Of a stretch of 64,000 bases of DNA, positions 54,657 through 64,000 are shown piece after piece. The stretch's first letter is position 1; the number at the start of each line of letters is the position of its first letter. This DNA is from Saprospiraceae bacterium. GTDB taxonomy: Bacteria; Bacteroidota; Bacteroidia; Chitinophagales; Saprospiraceae. The stretch is taken from assembly GCA_016709995.1 (NCBI GenBank), contig JADJLQ010000001.1, positions 2,080,001 to 2,144,000 on the forward strand, read 5' to 3'. Position numbers and translations under genes: made by a program. A model generated the notes under the pieces. It saw only the letters and a program-made list of their open reading frames with translations, made no database searches and was not told the DNA's origin.

Positions 54657-54713
54657 GTTTTGCAGAATACTTCGTGTCGTTCTATTTCGTTTATCCAGAT
54701 ATAAATATAACCG

Positions 54714-54721
54714 TAACTTTG
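54714..54721 (+). promoter_or_regulatory. -7 element TAACTTTG upstream of porU
   Basis: Matches TAnnTTTG, 9 bases before the porU ATG at 54731, giving a leader of about 4 nt. Confidence 0.48.
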
Positions 54722-54730
54722 AATTAACCA

Positions 54731-57700
54731 ATGTTTAGATCCTTTCTTGTCATTACAGGCATCCTCCTTTTCAGTAGTTTTAGAGAGTATTCTTTGAATC
54801 ATTTTAATCATTTTATAGAACCCTCTGTGTTGGCCGAAGGTGATATCTATCAACTATCTGTTACCCATGAAGGTATATTCAAATTAGATTATAATTTCTT
54901 AAAGAACGAACTGGGTGTCCCAAATATTGATAACAGAGATCCTAAAAATATTCAACTATATGGATTGGACGGTGGAATGCTCGATGAAGTAGTGCCTTTT
55001 GGTATTAAAACCGGTTTAGAGGAAGTAAGCGTCTTAATAGATGGAGGTCAAGATGGAAAATTCGACACTAAAGATTATATCCTCTTCTATGCATCAGGTC
55101 CGGACGAAAAATCGTGGAACCAGGCAGACCATATGCTTCTGGTCAAAAAAAACCATTATAGCCGGACTGCAAATTTTCTTTTGAAATGGGGCAACACTGC
55201 TGGAAAAAGAATTGCTTCAAAAACCGATGAGCCATTTGGTTCGGCCAATCCAATAAGTCAATATCTCGAGGTACAACACTTTGAAGATGAAAAAGTCAAT
55301 TTGTTGGCTGGAAGAACGGTCACCTATGGCTCCGGCAAACAATGGTATGGTGATTACTTTAAGACTTTGAGAAAGAAAGATTATTCTTCAGCTTTTGATT
55401 TTCAAAACAGTCTACAAGGTTCGACTGCATTGTTTAAAATAGGATTTGCAGGGAGATCCGATGCTTATACAGACTTGATATTCCAGATCAACAATCAAAA
55501 AACTAAGCTGACTATCCAATCCACACTGACAGGTGATGTGGAAGATGATATAGCTCGGGAAACACATCAAGTAGTGACCACGGAGATGTCCTCGCCAATG
55601 TCTATAAGTATCGACTACCCTAATTCGGTTCAGCCCAGTGAAGGATGGTTAAATTACATAACTGCCAATTTTTACCATCCTCTGACTTGGGCAGGCAGGC
55701 CTTTTAGACTTTTCAACCCCGATGCCACTAATAAAAAGAACATATACAGTATAGCTCAGGCAATACCTACTTTATCTATTTGGAATATTGCTGTTCCCTT
55801 AAACCCTATACAGACCGGGTATAATATCGTCAATGGAAACGCGGAATTTTATCATGATGCCAGCCAAAGCCAGGGCATATTCATGATATTTGATAAATCT
55901 GCGGCCATAGAAAGCCCAACGAAAGGGCCAAAAATAAAAAATCAGGATCTGGCTTCTATTTCTGGAGTGTCCTCTATCATCTTGTATTATCCGGATTTTG
56001 AGGACGCAGCAAAAAAACTCGCGGCACATCGTACCCAATATTCTGCAATTAATACTGAACCTATATCCATCGATAAAGTATTTATCGAATATGCCGCCGG
56101 GCGACCTGACCCCACGGCCATTAGAAATTTTGCCAGACAGTGTTATTTGAATGATCCTGATTTTAAATATTTAGTACTCCTGGGAGATGGATCTTACGAT
56201 TATTTAGGGCTCAATAAAGACTTAAAGAACGAAAATTTTATACCCGTTTATGAGACAGACGAATCCCTATCACCCATATTTGCTTTTCCTTCAGATGATT
56301 ATTTCGGACTCTTGGAAGAAGGAGAGGGAGGAACAGATTTATTAGGTGATCTTGATATTGCTGTGGGTAGAATTCCGGTAAGATCCAAAGACGAAGCTAA
56401 TACCATCATTGATAAAATAATCCACTATGATCTCCTGGGATCTGAAAATGATTGGAAGCTTCGCATAGCTTTTTCTGCTGATGATGAAGATTCGAATATT
56501 CACCTGGAACAATCTGAAGAGGTATCTTCCGGCTTAGAAAAAGCCCACCCTGAATTCAATGTTCAAAAAATATACCTGGATGCGTTTAAGCAAATATCCG
56601 GGGCCGGTGGAGAGATTATACCCGGGGCCAATGAGAGCCTTAGCAAGAATATTTTTCAAGGTTTATTGGTATTTAATTACCTGGGGCACGGTGGTCCCAA
56701 AGGACTTTCACAAGAAGGTTTGCTGCGTAACTCCGATGTAGAATCCTGGTCAAATAAGGATAGACTGCCTGTAGTCATTACTGCGACTTGCTCTTTTGCA
56801 CCTTTTGACGATCCTAATGTCAGCTCCACTGGAGAAGCACTGTTGAGAAGTACATATGGAGGGGCTGTTGCCTTGCTCACGACGGTCAGAAATGTCTACT
56901 CCTCCTCCAATAGGATCCTGACCCTGGCGGTTTTTGACAATCTATTTCTCAAAGATGATGACGGCAGGCCTTTGACTCTCGGTACGATCATGCAAAAAGC
57001 AAAAAATACAATTTCCAGCAATGGATTTGACAGAACCAATGCCAGAAAATTTGCCTTGATAGGTGATCCAACACAACGATTGTCAATACCGTCTAACAAG
57101 GTCGTTACTACCCATATTAATAGCAGAGCTGTGGTCAATGGAGTACGGGATACAATTAAATCTCTGCAATTACTGACCATAAAAGGAATGATAACTTCAG
57201 AACGACAACAATTACTTGAAGACTTCTACGGTAATGTTAGTGTGACTCTTTATGATAAAAAATCTGTAGTCAAGACTTTGGGGCAAAATGATAACAGTCT
57301 GCCGCGGCCATTTCAGGTGCAAAACAGCGTATTATTTAAAGGGAATGCCTCTGTAGAAAAAGGTCGTTTTGAAATACAGTTTGTCGTGCCCCGGGATATA
57401 GATTATAGTTATGGGCCTGGTAAAATCAGCTATTTTGCCAACAGCCTTGATAGCGTGGAAGCCACCGGATCTTACAGCGACCTTATCATCGGAGGCTCCC
57501 AAAATCAAATCAGTGATCAATCAGGACCAGAAATCAAACTCTATATCAACCACTATCAATTTATCGATGGAGAGGAGACCCATCCCAACCCCTTACTACT
57601 GGTTAATATCTATGATGAAAATGGCATCAATGCCACAGGGAATAGTATAGGCCATGATCTGATAGCAGTACTGGATGACAACAAACAATATGTGCTCAAT

Positions 57701-58159
57701 GAATTTTATATAGCCAGCCAGGGAGATTACAAATCCGGAAAAGTAACTTTCCCATTCACCGGATTGGCACCCGGATTACATCATCTTAAAGTGAGAGCCT
57801 GGGATGTGGCCAATAATTCTTCAGAGGCTGTTATAAGTTTTGTGGTGATAGATCCAAATGCTCCAACTCATATATTAAGTTTGACAGCATACCCCAATCC
57901 GTTTACTGATGTCATCAATGCTCAACTTGTACATAATCTTTCAAGCGTAAGTACGGCCACGGTAAAAATTTCTTTGCTTACTTCTTCCGGACAGATATTA
58001 TATAGCAAGGAGCAGTTTTTGAGCCCTGCACCGGTAGTAGACATTAGACTCCAATTAAACAAAAACCTTCCTGATGGCTTGTATGTACTGATGACAGAAA
58101 TCCTACAAGGAAACAAAAGGATTGATACCAAAGGCATTAAAATTTTAAGATTTCCTTAG
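54731..58159 (+). CDS. porU: PorU, T9SS gingipain-type C25 sortase
   Basis: A 1142-residue surface transpeptidase/protease that removes T9SS sorting tails and links cargo to anionic LPS. It has an N-terminal signal-like segment, long beta pre-domains, and a C25 peptidase domain at about 415-790 with catalytic His653 (NYLGHGG) and Cys687 (TATCSF). A fibronectin-like region and a C-terminal sorting-type domain (YPNPFTDVINAQL near 1055, GLYVLMTE) follow. It precedes porV, its shuttle partner, by 83 bp. A very short leader is suggested by the promoter. Confidence 0.93.
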   Translation: MFRSFLVITGILLFSSFREYSLNHFNHFIEPSVLAEGDIYQLSVTHEGIFKLDYNFLKNELGVPNIDNRDPKNIQLYGLDGGMLDEVVPFGIKTGLEEVSVLIDGGQDGKFDTKDYILFYASGPDEKSWNQADHMLLVKKNHYSRTANFLLKWGNTAGKRIASKTDEPFGSANPISQYLEVQHFEDEKVNLLAGRTVTYGSGKQWYGDYFKTLRKKDYSSAFDFQNSLQGSTALFKIGFAGRSDAYTDLIFQINNQKTKLTIQSTLTGDVEDDIARETHQVVTTEMSSPMSISIDYPNSVQPSEGWLNYITANFYHPLTWAGRPFRLFNPDATNKKNIYSIAQAIPTLSIWNIAVPLNPIQTGYNIVNGNAEFYHDASQSQGIFMIFDKSAAIESPTKGPKIKNQDLASISGVSSIILYYPDFEDAAKKLAAHRTQYSAINTEPISIDKVFIEYAAGRPDPTAIRNFARQCYLNDPDFKYLVLLGDGSYDYLGLNKDLKNENFIPVYETDESLSPIFAFPSDDYFGLLEEGEGGTDLLGDLDIAVGRIPVRSKDEANTIIDKIIHYDLLGSENDWKLRIAFSADDEDSNIHLEQSEEVSSGLEKAHPEFNVQKIYLDAFKQISGAGGEIIPGANESLSKNIFQGLLVFNYLGHGGPKGLSQEGLLRNSDVESWSNKDRLPVVITATCSFAPFDDPNVSSTGEALLRSTYGGAVALLTTVRNVYSSSNRILTLAVFDNLFLKDDDGRPLTLGTIMQKAKNTISSNGFDRTNARKFALIGDPTQRLSIPSNKVVTTHINSRAVVNGVRDTIKSLQLLTIKGMITSERQQLLEDFYGNVSVTLYDKKSVVKTLGQNDNSLPRPFQVQNSVLFKGNASVEKGRFEIQFVVPRDIDYSYGPGKISYFANSLDSVEATGSYSDLIIGGSQNQISDQSGPEIKLYINHYQFIDGEETHPNPLLLVNIYDENGINATGNSIGHDLIAVLDDNKQYVLNEFYIASQGDYKSGKVTFPFTGLAPGLHHLKVRAWDVANNSSEAVISFVVIDPNAPTHILSLTAYPNPFTDVINAQLVHNLSSVSTATVKISLLTSSGQILYSKEQFLSPAPVVDIRLQLNKNLPDGLYVLMTEILQGNKRIDTKGIKILRFP

Positions 58160-58242
58160 GCGTTAACTGATAATATTTTAGCTTTTTATTCATTTAAGAT
58201 TTGATTGTCGGATCGAATAAATCCTTCTTTAATCTATATCTT

Positions 58243-59427
58243 ATGCAAAAATGTATACTCCGAGTCCTGATTTTATTTATTTCTTATAATAATTCTATTG
58301 CGCAATGTATTTACGATCCATCCTGTAAATGTATGAGGGATCTCGCTGGAAATGAGTGCGCCAATACTGTAGTCACCGCTGTGCTCTTCCTTAGAATCAC
58401 TCCTGATTCAAGATCCGGAGGCATGGGCGATGCAGGTATCGCCATTGAAGCTGATGCAGCGTCAATGTATAACAATGCCTCCTTGATAGCTTTTGCCAAA
58501 AAAAACAAATCTTTGTCAGCCAGTTATTCTCCGTGGTTGAGAGGGCTGGGTTTGAGCGATGTTTTTATGGCATACCTGGCTGGATACTCTAAGTTAAATG
58601 ATCGACAGGCTATTGGAGGAAGTTTTAGATATTTTTCTTTAGGCAATATTGATTATTTCGATGATAATGCCCAAAGTACCGGATCTGGAAAGCCCAATGA
58701 ATTAGAACTCAGCGGGGCCTATGCGAGAAAACTGAGTGAAGAATTTTCAGCGGCAATAAGTTTAAAATTTATTTACTCATATTTGGTATCTGATCGTAAT
58801 ATAGGTGGCAATGATATAAAGCCGGGAGTGGCGGCAGCTACTGATATAAGCTTTAGTTATAAACATCCTGTAGGTAAAAACATGTTTGCAGCAGGTTTGG
58901 CGCTCACCAATCTGGGAACAAAAATATCTTATACAAAAAGCAGCCAGGAATACATACCGGCAAATATTGGCCTCGGATTGGCTTATACCTGGAACTTTGA
59001 TAAATTTAATTCTCTCACCATCACCTCAGATGTCACCAAACTTATGGTGCCTTCTCCTTATGCTCCTTCTCATCCTGATTATGATAAGAATAATAACACG
59101 ATAGCAGACTATCGGGAATATAATGTAGTGTCAAGCTGGATAAAGTCGTTTAATGATGCTCCAAATGGTTTCAAGGAAGAACTACAAGAATTAATGTATT
59201 CTTTTGGAACTGAATATTGGTATAACAACCAATTTGCCTTAAGGGCCGGCTATTTCCGTGAAAATCCATATAAAGGGAATCGCCAATATATGACTATGGG
59301 ATTGGGTGTAAAATACAATGTGTTCGGCATGAACTTATCGTACTTAATTCCAACTTCCAAATCAATCGTAAATAGAGATCCACTTGCCAATACATTAAGG
59401 TTTTCACTGGTTTTTGACTTTGAATAA
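58243..59427 (+). CDS. porV: PorV (LptO), T9SS outer-membrane shuttle, copy 1
   Basis: A 394-residue FadL-like barrel of the PorV family that binds sorting tails in the SprA pore and delivers cargo to PorU. It has a signal peptide (ILRVLILFISYNNSIAQ) and the family block ITPDSRSGGMGDAGIAIEAD (about 48-67), and ends LRFSLVFDFE with aromatic barrel residues. The ATG at 58243 is preferred over the TTG at 58201. The mature part is very similar to the downstream copy along its whole length. Confidence 0.9.
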   Translation: MQKCILRVLILFISYNNSIAQCIYDPSCKCMRDLAGNECANTVVTAVLFLRITPDSRSGGMGDAGIAIEADAASMYNNASLIAFAKKNKSLSASYSPWLRGLGLSDVFMAYLAGYSKLNDRQAIGGSFRYFSLGNIDYFDDNAQSTGSGKPNELELSGAYARKLSEEFSAAISLKFIYSYLVSDRNIGGNDIKPGVAAATDISFSYKHPVGKNMFAAGLALTNLGTKISYTKSSQEYIPANIGLGLAYTWNFDKFNSLTITSDVTKLMVPSPYAPSHPDYDKNNNTIADYREYNVVSSWIKSFNDAPNGFKEELQELMYSFGTEYWYNNQFALRAGYFRENPYKGNRQYMTMGLGVKYNVFGMNLSYLIPTSKSIVNRDPLANTLRFSLVFDFE

Positions 59428-59588
59428 ACGGCTGGCCAAATCGCCGGAACGACTAGACCATCAGAATTAGCCTATCAGATATGTAAAGGTGAGATCTCGG
59501 GTATTTGTTAATAACTTCTAAACTATTAAGAATACCTTAAGAGTAATCAGATAATAATTTGGCTATTAAAGCATTAAAGAGGTATTCG

Positions 59589-59596
59589 TATATTTG
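59589..59596 (+). promoter_or_regulatory. -7 element TATATTTG upstream of the second porV
   Basis: Matches TAnnTTTG, 25 bases before the ATG at 59622; suggests that the second copy can be transcribed separately. Confidence 0.42.
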
Positions 59597-59621
59597 CGCA
59601 ACTAAACTTATACCTGATCGA

Positions 59622-60839
59622 ATGAGAAATCTTTTATTGAGCACATTATTACTCTTTGCCATCTTCGGAATATCTACCGCCGTATCTGCACAATGCGTCT
59701 ATGATCCTGGCAGTAAAAAAATGATCGATCAGATTACGGGCAATGAATGTATTAATACAATTGTCACTGCAGTACCTTTTTTGAGGATTACACCTGACTC
59801 AAGAGCTGGAGGAATGGGAGATGCCGGTATCGCTACAGATGCTGATGCAAGTTCAATTTATAACAATGCTTCCTTGCTCGCTTTTGCTAAAAAGCCAAAA
59901 TCAATCTCAACTACTTACTCTCCCTGGTTGCGTGCTTTGGGTTTGACGGATGTATACATGGCCTATGTAGCTGGGTATACAAAAATCGGTGATCTTCAAG
60001 CACTTGGAGGGAGTCTACGCTATTTTTCTCTTGGCAATATCGATTATACGGACGACAATGGACAACCTCTTGGTTCGGGCAAACCAAATGAAATAGAGAT
60101 TACCGGTGCTTATGCGAGAAAACTGAGTGAAGAATTTGCAGCCGCTGTAAGCATAAAATTTATCTACTCCTTTTTGGCCTCCGACCTAAACATTGGAGGC
60201 AATGACATAAAACCCGGTGTAGCAGGTGCTACCGATATCACGTTCAGCTACAAACACCCTGTCGGCGAGAATATGTTTACAGCTGGTCTCGCACTGACCA
60301 ATCTTGGAACTAAAATATCTTACACTAAAAACAACCAGGAGTATATCCCCGCCAACCTTGGTATCGGCCTGGCTTATACCTGGAATTTTGATGAATACAA
60401 TTCACTCACTGTGACTTCGGATGTCACTAAACTACTGGTTCCTACCCCCATCGTGGATAAAAACCATCCCAAATACGATGTAAGTCCCAAAGACGGGATT
60501 CCCGATTATCGACAATATAATGTAGTATCAAGCTGGATTAAATCTTTCAGTGACGCTCCTAATGGGTTTAAAGAGGAACTTCAAGAGTTGATGTTTTCAT
60601 TTGGTACCGAATACTGGTACAACAATCAATTTGCTCTTCGGGCGGGCTATTTCCGTGAAAACCCGTTTAAAGGTAATCGACAATACATGACTATGGGCTT
60701 AGGGGTAAAATACAATGTGTTTGGTATGAATCTTTCGTATTTAATACCTACTTCAAAATCACTGACTAACAGAGATCCTCTGGCCAATACGCTTAGATTT
60801 TCGTTGATTTTTGACTTTGATGATATAAGTCAACAGTGA
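59622..60839 (+). CDS. porV: PorV (LptO), T9SS outer-membrane shuttle, copy 2
   Basis: A 405-residue paralogue of the preceding gene, with signal peptide (STLLLFAIFGISTAVSAQ), ITPDSRAGGMGDAGIATDAD and the ending LRFSLIFDFDD. The ATG at 59622 is preferred because it opens at the signal peptide. Most of the differences between copies are in the N-terminus and in one internal loop (around PTPIVDKNHPKYDVSPKDG). Both copies appear intact, so they may share or divide cargo. It has its own -7 element. Confidence 0.9.
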   Translation: MRNLLLSTLLLFAIFGISTAVSAQCVYDPGSKKMIDQITGNECINTIVTAVPFLRITPDSRAGGMGDAGIATDADASSIYNNASLLAFAKKPKSISTTYSPWLRALGLTDVYMAYVAGYTKIGDLQALGGSLRYFSLGNIDYTDDNGQPLGSGKPNEIEITGAYARKLSEEFAAAVSIKFIYSFLASDLNIGGNDIKPGVAGATDITFSYKHPVGENMFTAGLALTNLGTKISYTKNNQEYIPANLGIGLAYTWNFDEYNSLTVTSDVTKLLVPTPIVDKNHPKYDVSPKDGIPDYRQYNVVSSWIKSFSDAPNGFKEELQELMFSFGTEYWYNNQFALRAGYFRENPFKGNRQYMTMGLGVKYNVFGMNLSYLIPTSKSLTNRDPLANTLRFSLIFDFDDISQQ

Positions 60840-60877
60840 AAATAGCCATTTGGCCTTAGGGTAAATGAAAGTATTTT

Positions 60878-61753
60878 TTACTTAGCAGCCAGCAGCAATC
60901 GCATGGACTCTCCGATATCGGCGGGAGATTTGACGACAGTGATGCCACATTCCTCCAAGATCTTCATTTTGGCTTCTGCTGTATCGCTAGCTCCACCAAT
61001 GATCGCACCTGCGTGACCCATTTTCCGACCTTTTGGTGCGGTTTGGCCTGCGATAAATCCTACTACTGGTTTGGTGCCGTGTTCTTTTATCCAATATGCA
61101 GCTTCAGCCTCCATACCGCCTCCAATTTCACCGATCATGATGATCCCTTCAGTCTCAGGATCATTCATCAATAATTTGACGGCCTCCATAGTGGTAGTAC
61201 CCACGATTGGGTCACCTCCTATTCCGATACAGGTAGATTGGCCGAGTCCGGCCTTGGTCACCTGATCTACAGCTTCATAGGTAAGCGTACCAGATCTGGA
61301 TACAATACCCACATGGCCTTTTCTGTGAATAAATCCTGGCATGATACCTACTTTAGCCTCATCCGGAGTAATGATTCCGGGACAGTTAGGGCCTATGAGA
61401 ACACAATCAAAATCTTTTATGTATTCTTTTACTTTTATCATATCCTGTACAGGAATGCCTTCAGTGATGCATACGATCACATGAATACCTGCGGCAGCGC
61501 TTTCCATGATAGCATCAGCAGCAAAAGCAGGAGGAACGAAAATAATAGATACATTGGCTCCAGCATCGCGGACAGCACTGATTACATTATTAAAAACAGG
61601 TCTATCCAAATGTCGCTGTCCACCTTTACCCGGGGTCACTCCTCCGACGACATTGGTGCCATATTCAATCATTTGAGTAGCATGGAAGGTTCCTTCCTTT
61701 CCAGTAAAACCTTGTACGACTACCCTACTATCTTTATTGACTAATACACTCAT
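60878..61753 (-). CDS. sucD: Succinyl-CoA synthetase alpha subunit
   Basis: A 291-residue subunit of the TCA-cycle ligase. CoA-binding GFTGKEGTFHATQMIEYG (about 16-33), GPNCPGIITPDE (about 121-132) and the phosphohistidine loop GRKMGHAGAIIGG (about 243-255) are intact. The start overlaps the ftsB-like gene by 4 bp. sucC is not in the window. Confidence 0.94.
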   Translation of the reverse strand: MSVLVNKDSRVVVQGFTGKEGTFHATQMIEYGTNVVGGVTPGKGGQRHLDRPVFNNVISAVRDAGANVSIIFVPPAFAADAIMESAAAGIHVIVCITEGIPVQDMIKVKEYIKDFDCVLIGPNCPGIITPDEAKVGIMPGFIHRKGHVGIVSRSGTLTYEAVDQVTKAGLGQSTCIGIGGDPIVGTTTMEAVKLLMNDPETEGIIMIGEIGGGMEAEAAYWIKEHGTKPVVGFIAGQTAPKGRKMGHAGAIIGGASDTAEAKMKILEECGITVVKSPADIGESMRLLLAAK

Positions 61754-62076
61754 TGTTTTTTATTTAAAGATTCTTCGAAGATGAACAGATCTTCATTTGA
61801 TTTGTGCATAAAATACTTTTCCCTGGCATATTTTTCTTTGTTTTGATCCAGGTCTGCTTTGTCTTCTTTGGCTTTTATAATCAGGCCATTGAGACTTTCT
61901 CTTTCATTCTCTAACCTATATATAGACTGTGAAAGCTGCCATTGATTGATCCATTTGTTTTTATCAAAAAAAATCATCCAGATGAAAAAGGCTATGCCTG
62001 TTATGAAAAATTTATTTATCAGTGTATCCGGCAAAATTTTACTGATTGAAAGCTTGACCTGAGACCAATAATTCAT
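61750..62076 (-). CDS. FtsB/DivIC-family septum formation protein
   Basis: A 108-residue membrane protein with one transmembrane helix (FFITGIAFFIWMIFF, about 24-38) and a coiled coil (LSQSIYRLENERESLNGLI, cut; about 49-90), the FtsB layout. It bridges FtsL and FtsQ in the divisome. The ATG at 62076 is preferred over the TTG at 62103. It lies between eno and sucD; eno-ftsB adjacency is widespread in bacteria. Confidence 0.82.
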   Translation of the reverse strand: MNYWSQVKLSISKILPDTLINKFFITGIAFFIWMIFFDKNKWINQWQLSQSIYRLENERESLNGLIIKAKEDKADLDQNKEKYAREKYFMHKSNEDLFIFEESLNKKQ

Positions 62077-62100
62077 GATAATAGATTTGAATATGAGATA

Positions 62101-62108
62101 CAAATATA
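62101..62108 (-). promoter_or_regulatory. -7-like element TATATTTG between eno and ftsB
   Basis: Matches TAnnTTTG on the minus strand, 24 bases before the ftsB ATG. It may give an internal promoter for ftsB-sucD. Confidence 0.4.
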
Positions 62109-62121
62109 TTATAATAAATCA

Positions 62122-63408
62122 TTATATTATCATAAAAGCTTTTCCAGGATAAACTGCAGACTCACCCAATTCCTCCTCAATTCTCAGTAGTTGATTGTAT
62201 TTGGCCAACCTGTCGGATCTTGAAGCAGATCCAGTCTTGATTTGTCCAGTATTCAGTCCCACAGCCAAATCAGCTATAAAGGTATCCTCTGTTTCACCAG
62301 ATCTATGGCTTATAATACTGGTGTAGGCGTTTCGATTGGCTAATTGTATGGCGTCTATCGTCTCAGATAAAGTGCCAATTTGATTGACTTTAATCAGGAT
62401 TGAGTTAGCTGCATCAGTGTCGATTCCTTTTTGAAGTCTATCCACATTGGTGACGAAAAAATCATCGCCAACTATCTGTACTTTATTGCCGAGTTCTTTT
62501 GTCAAATTAGTCCAACCTGTCCAATCATCTTCATGGAGACCATCTTCAATAGATAGGATGGGGTACTTTGAGCACCAATCTTTCCAAAAGCCAATCATCC
62601 CATTTGAATCAAATTCTTTTTTGTCCGACTTTTTAAAGACATATCGTTGTTTAGTCTCGTCCCAAAATTCAGAAGCAGCAGCATCCAGAGCAATTGCTAT
62701 ATCTTCTCCAGGTTTATATCCTGCTTTTTGGATGGCTTCCAGCACCAACTCTATCGCCTCTTCATTGGTATTGAGATTAGGAGCAAATCCTCCTTCATCA
62801 CCTACATTGGTACTATATCCTTTGGATTTAAGGACTGTTTTAAGGTTATGAAATACCTCAACACCCATCCTCAATGCCTCTGAAAAAAAATCTGCACCAA
62901 TTGGTATGATCATAAACTCCTGAAAATCAATCTTGTTATCTGCATGTGCACCACCATTGAGTATATTCATGAGGGGTACAGGCATCACATGAGCATTGAC
63001 ACCACCTAGATATCGGTATAGCGGCTGTTTGCTCTCCTTGGCAGCAGCTTTAGCCGCGGCAAGTGAAACACCTAAGGTAGCGTTAGCTCCCAGTTTTGAT
63101 TTATTAGGAGTGCCATCCAGTTCAATAAGGAGTTGGTCTATATATTTTTGATCCTGTACTTCAACACCTATCAATTCCTCTCGGATCATTTCCTCGACAT
63201 TCTGGCAGGCTTTCAGCACTCCCCTGCCCATATACCTATCTTTATTGCCATCCCGTAACTCTACCGCTTCATGTTTGCCAGTAGAGGCTCCAGATGGAAC
63301 AGCGGCTCTGCCGATGACACCTTTTTCCGTCTCCAGTTCCACTTCAACTGTAGGATTTCCGCGAGAATCTAAAATTTCCCGTGAACGAATATCTACGATT
63401 ACACTCAT
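62122..63408 (-). CDS. eno: Enolase
   Basis: A 428-residue glycolytic enzyme converting 2-phosphoglycerate to phosphoenolpyruvate. The N-terminal IRSREILDSRGNPTVEVELE (about 7-26), the central VGDEGGFAPNL (about 202-212), the catalytic IEDGLHEDDW block and the C-terminal SHRSGETEDTFIADLAVG (about 368-385) are all present. It starts 7 bp after the carA stop, indicating one transcript. Confidence 0.96.
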   Translation of the reverse strand: MSVIVDIRSREILDSRGNPTVEVELETEKGVIGRAAVPSGASTGKHEAVELRDGNKDRYMGRGVLKACQNVEEMIREELIGVEVQDQKYIDQLLIELDGTPNKSKLGANATLGVSLAAAKAAAKESKQPLYRYLGGVNAHVMPVPLMNILNGGAHADNKIDFQEFMIIPIGADFFSEALRMGVEVFHNLKTVLKSKGYSTNVGDEGGFAPNLNTNEEAIELVLEAIQKAGYKPGEDIAIALDAAASEFWDETKQRYVFKKSDKKEFDSNGMIGFWKDWCSKYPILSIEDGLHEDDWTGWTNLTKELGNKVQIVGDDFFVTNVDRLQKGIDTDAANSILIKVNQIGTLSETIDAIQLANRNAYTSIISHRSGETEDTFIADLAVGLNTGQIKTGSASRSDRLAKYNQLLRIEEELGESAVYPGKAFMII

Positions 63409-63415
63409 TTTATGA

Positions 63416-64000
63416 TTATGATTTTTTGTGATTACTTAATTCCTCTATAAACTGGTCAAACAGATAATGCGCATCATTCGGTCCAGGAGAAGCTTCCGGA
63501 TGGTATTGAACAGAATAAGCTGACTGATTTTTAAGTCTTATTCCTTCTATCGTATCGTCGTTTAGATTAACATGGGTTATTTCGATCAGATCTGATCTGG
63601 ATTGAAGAATTTCCGGATCGACACAAAAGCCATGGTTTTGAGAGGTAATCTCGCATTTGCCCGTAAAAACATTTTTGACAGGGTGATTAATACCTCTATG
63701 ACCATGATGCATTTTATAAGTCGGTATCTCCAGTGAAAGTGCGAGAATCTGGTGTCCCAAACAGATCCCAAATAGCGGCTTTCGAGTCTCCAAAATAGCC
63801 TTGGTGGTCTCTATTGCGTAATCCATAGCTGCAGGGTCACCCGGGCCATTAGATAAAAAATATCCATCTGCTGGCCAATCTAAAACCTTATCAGCAGGCG
63901 TTTTGGCTGGAAAAATGTGTAAATAACAATCCCGCGCCAATAAATGATTTAGGATGTTTCTTTTAATCCCAAAATCCATAACAGCCACTTTATACTTTGC
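63416..64000 (-). CDS. carA: Carbamoyl-phosphate synthase small (glutaminase) subunit, partial
   Basis: At least 195 C-terminal residues of the class-I glutamine amidotransferase subunit; the frame is open to the right edge, so the 5' half is outside. The nucleophile is the Cys in FGICLGHQILA; the catalytic His and Glu are in QYHPEASPGPNDA. The piece starts around KVAVMDFGIKRNIL. It leads the carA-eno-ftsB-sucD unit. Its partner carB lies 16 kb away on the other strand. Confidence 0.93.
   Translation of the reverse strand, partial: AKYKVAVMDFGIKRNILNHLLARDCYLHIFPAKTPADKVLDWPADGYFLSNGPGDPAAMDYAIETTKAILETRKPLFGICLGHQILALSLEIPTYKMHHGHRGINHPVKNVFTGKCEITSQNHGFCVDPEILQSRSDLIEITHVNLNDDTIEGIRLKNQSAYSVQYHPEASPGPNDAHYLFDQFIEELSNHKKS

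Overview
The window looks like a chromosomal segment of a Bacteroidota bacterium, most likely near the Saprospiraceae/Chitinophagales. Four observations support this. Type IX secretion (T9SS) genes are present (gldJ, porU, two porV copies, a PorP/SprF-family gene), as are several secreted proteins with C-terminal T9SS sorting tails. The -7 element TAnnTTTG recurs upstream of genes, and Shine-Dalgarno sequences are almost absent. Very large extracellular proteins carry dockerin-like and P-domains. The housekeeping genes have Bacteroidota-type architecture, for example a CarB without its regulatory domain and a Cys-rich PSP1 protein. No phage, IS element, CRISPR array or rRNA was seen. There is one tRNA, Ala-GGC.

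Layout. 1-5.6 kb: a broken and an intact paralogue of giant T9SS-exported surface proteins. 5.7-16.6 kb: a LuxR-type regulator with a degenerate receiver, overlapping a glycosylasparaginase gene; a lipid A-type acyltransferase; an 1158-aa outer-membrane protein; a secreted metalloprotease; PASTA and rhodanese proteins. 16.6-24 kb: dCTP deaminase, a phosphopantetheinyl transferase, a peroxiredoxin-clpS-aat-fkbM operon, an exporter, an O-methyltransferase and an Omp85-like barrel. 24-28.7 kb: hemW and a methylmalonyl-CoA mutase converge on an exact 305-bp tandem duplication; a polytopic membrane protein follows. 29-34.6 kb: two murein hydrolases, two tandem hsp20 genes with an unusual leader, a small T9SS cargo protein and queD. 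34.7-40.9 kb: holB, a PSP1 protein, lpdA, an RsmI-like methylase, nadA and a DinB remnant. 40.9-47.5 kb: a polyamine-type pair (deoxyhypusine-synthase-like protein plus arginine decarboxylase), a 2-hydroxyacid dehydrogenase, carB and tRNA-Ala. 47.7-60.8 kb: an OmpA protein, an arginase-fold pseudoenzyme, murF, gldJ, a PorP-like gene, porU and porV-porV. 60.9-64 kb: the carA-eno-ftsB-sucD operon, with carA running off the right edge.

How the parts fit. porU (the sortase), porV (its outer-membrane shuttle) and gldJ form the late T9SS module that would export and anchor cargo such as the proteins at 583-5568, 11897-15412 and 33484-34152. clpS and aat are co-transcribed, giving a compact N-degron module. 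The most unusual observations are the 305-bp tandem duplication whose two halves differ sharply in divergence, the hsp20 leader, an intrinsic terminator that runs straight into the murF start codon, several -7 elements placed so close to start codons that leaderless mRNAs are implied, a deoxyhypusine-synthase homologue lacking the catalytic lysine, and an arginase-fold protein lacking its metal ligands.
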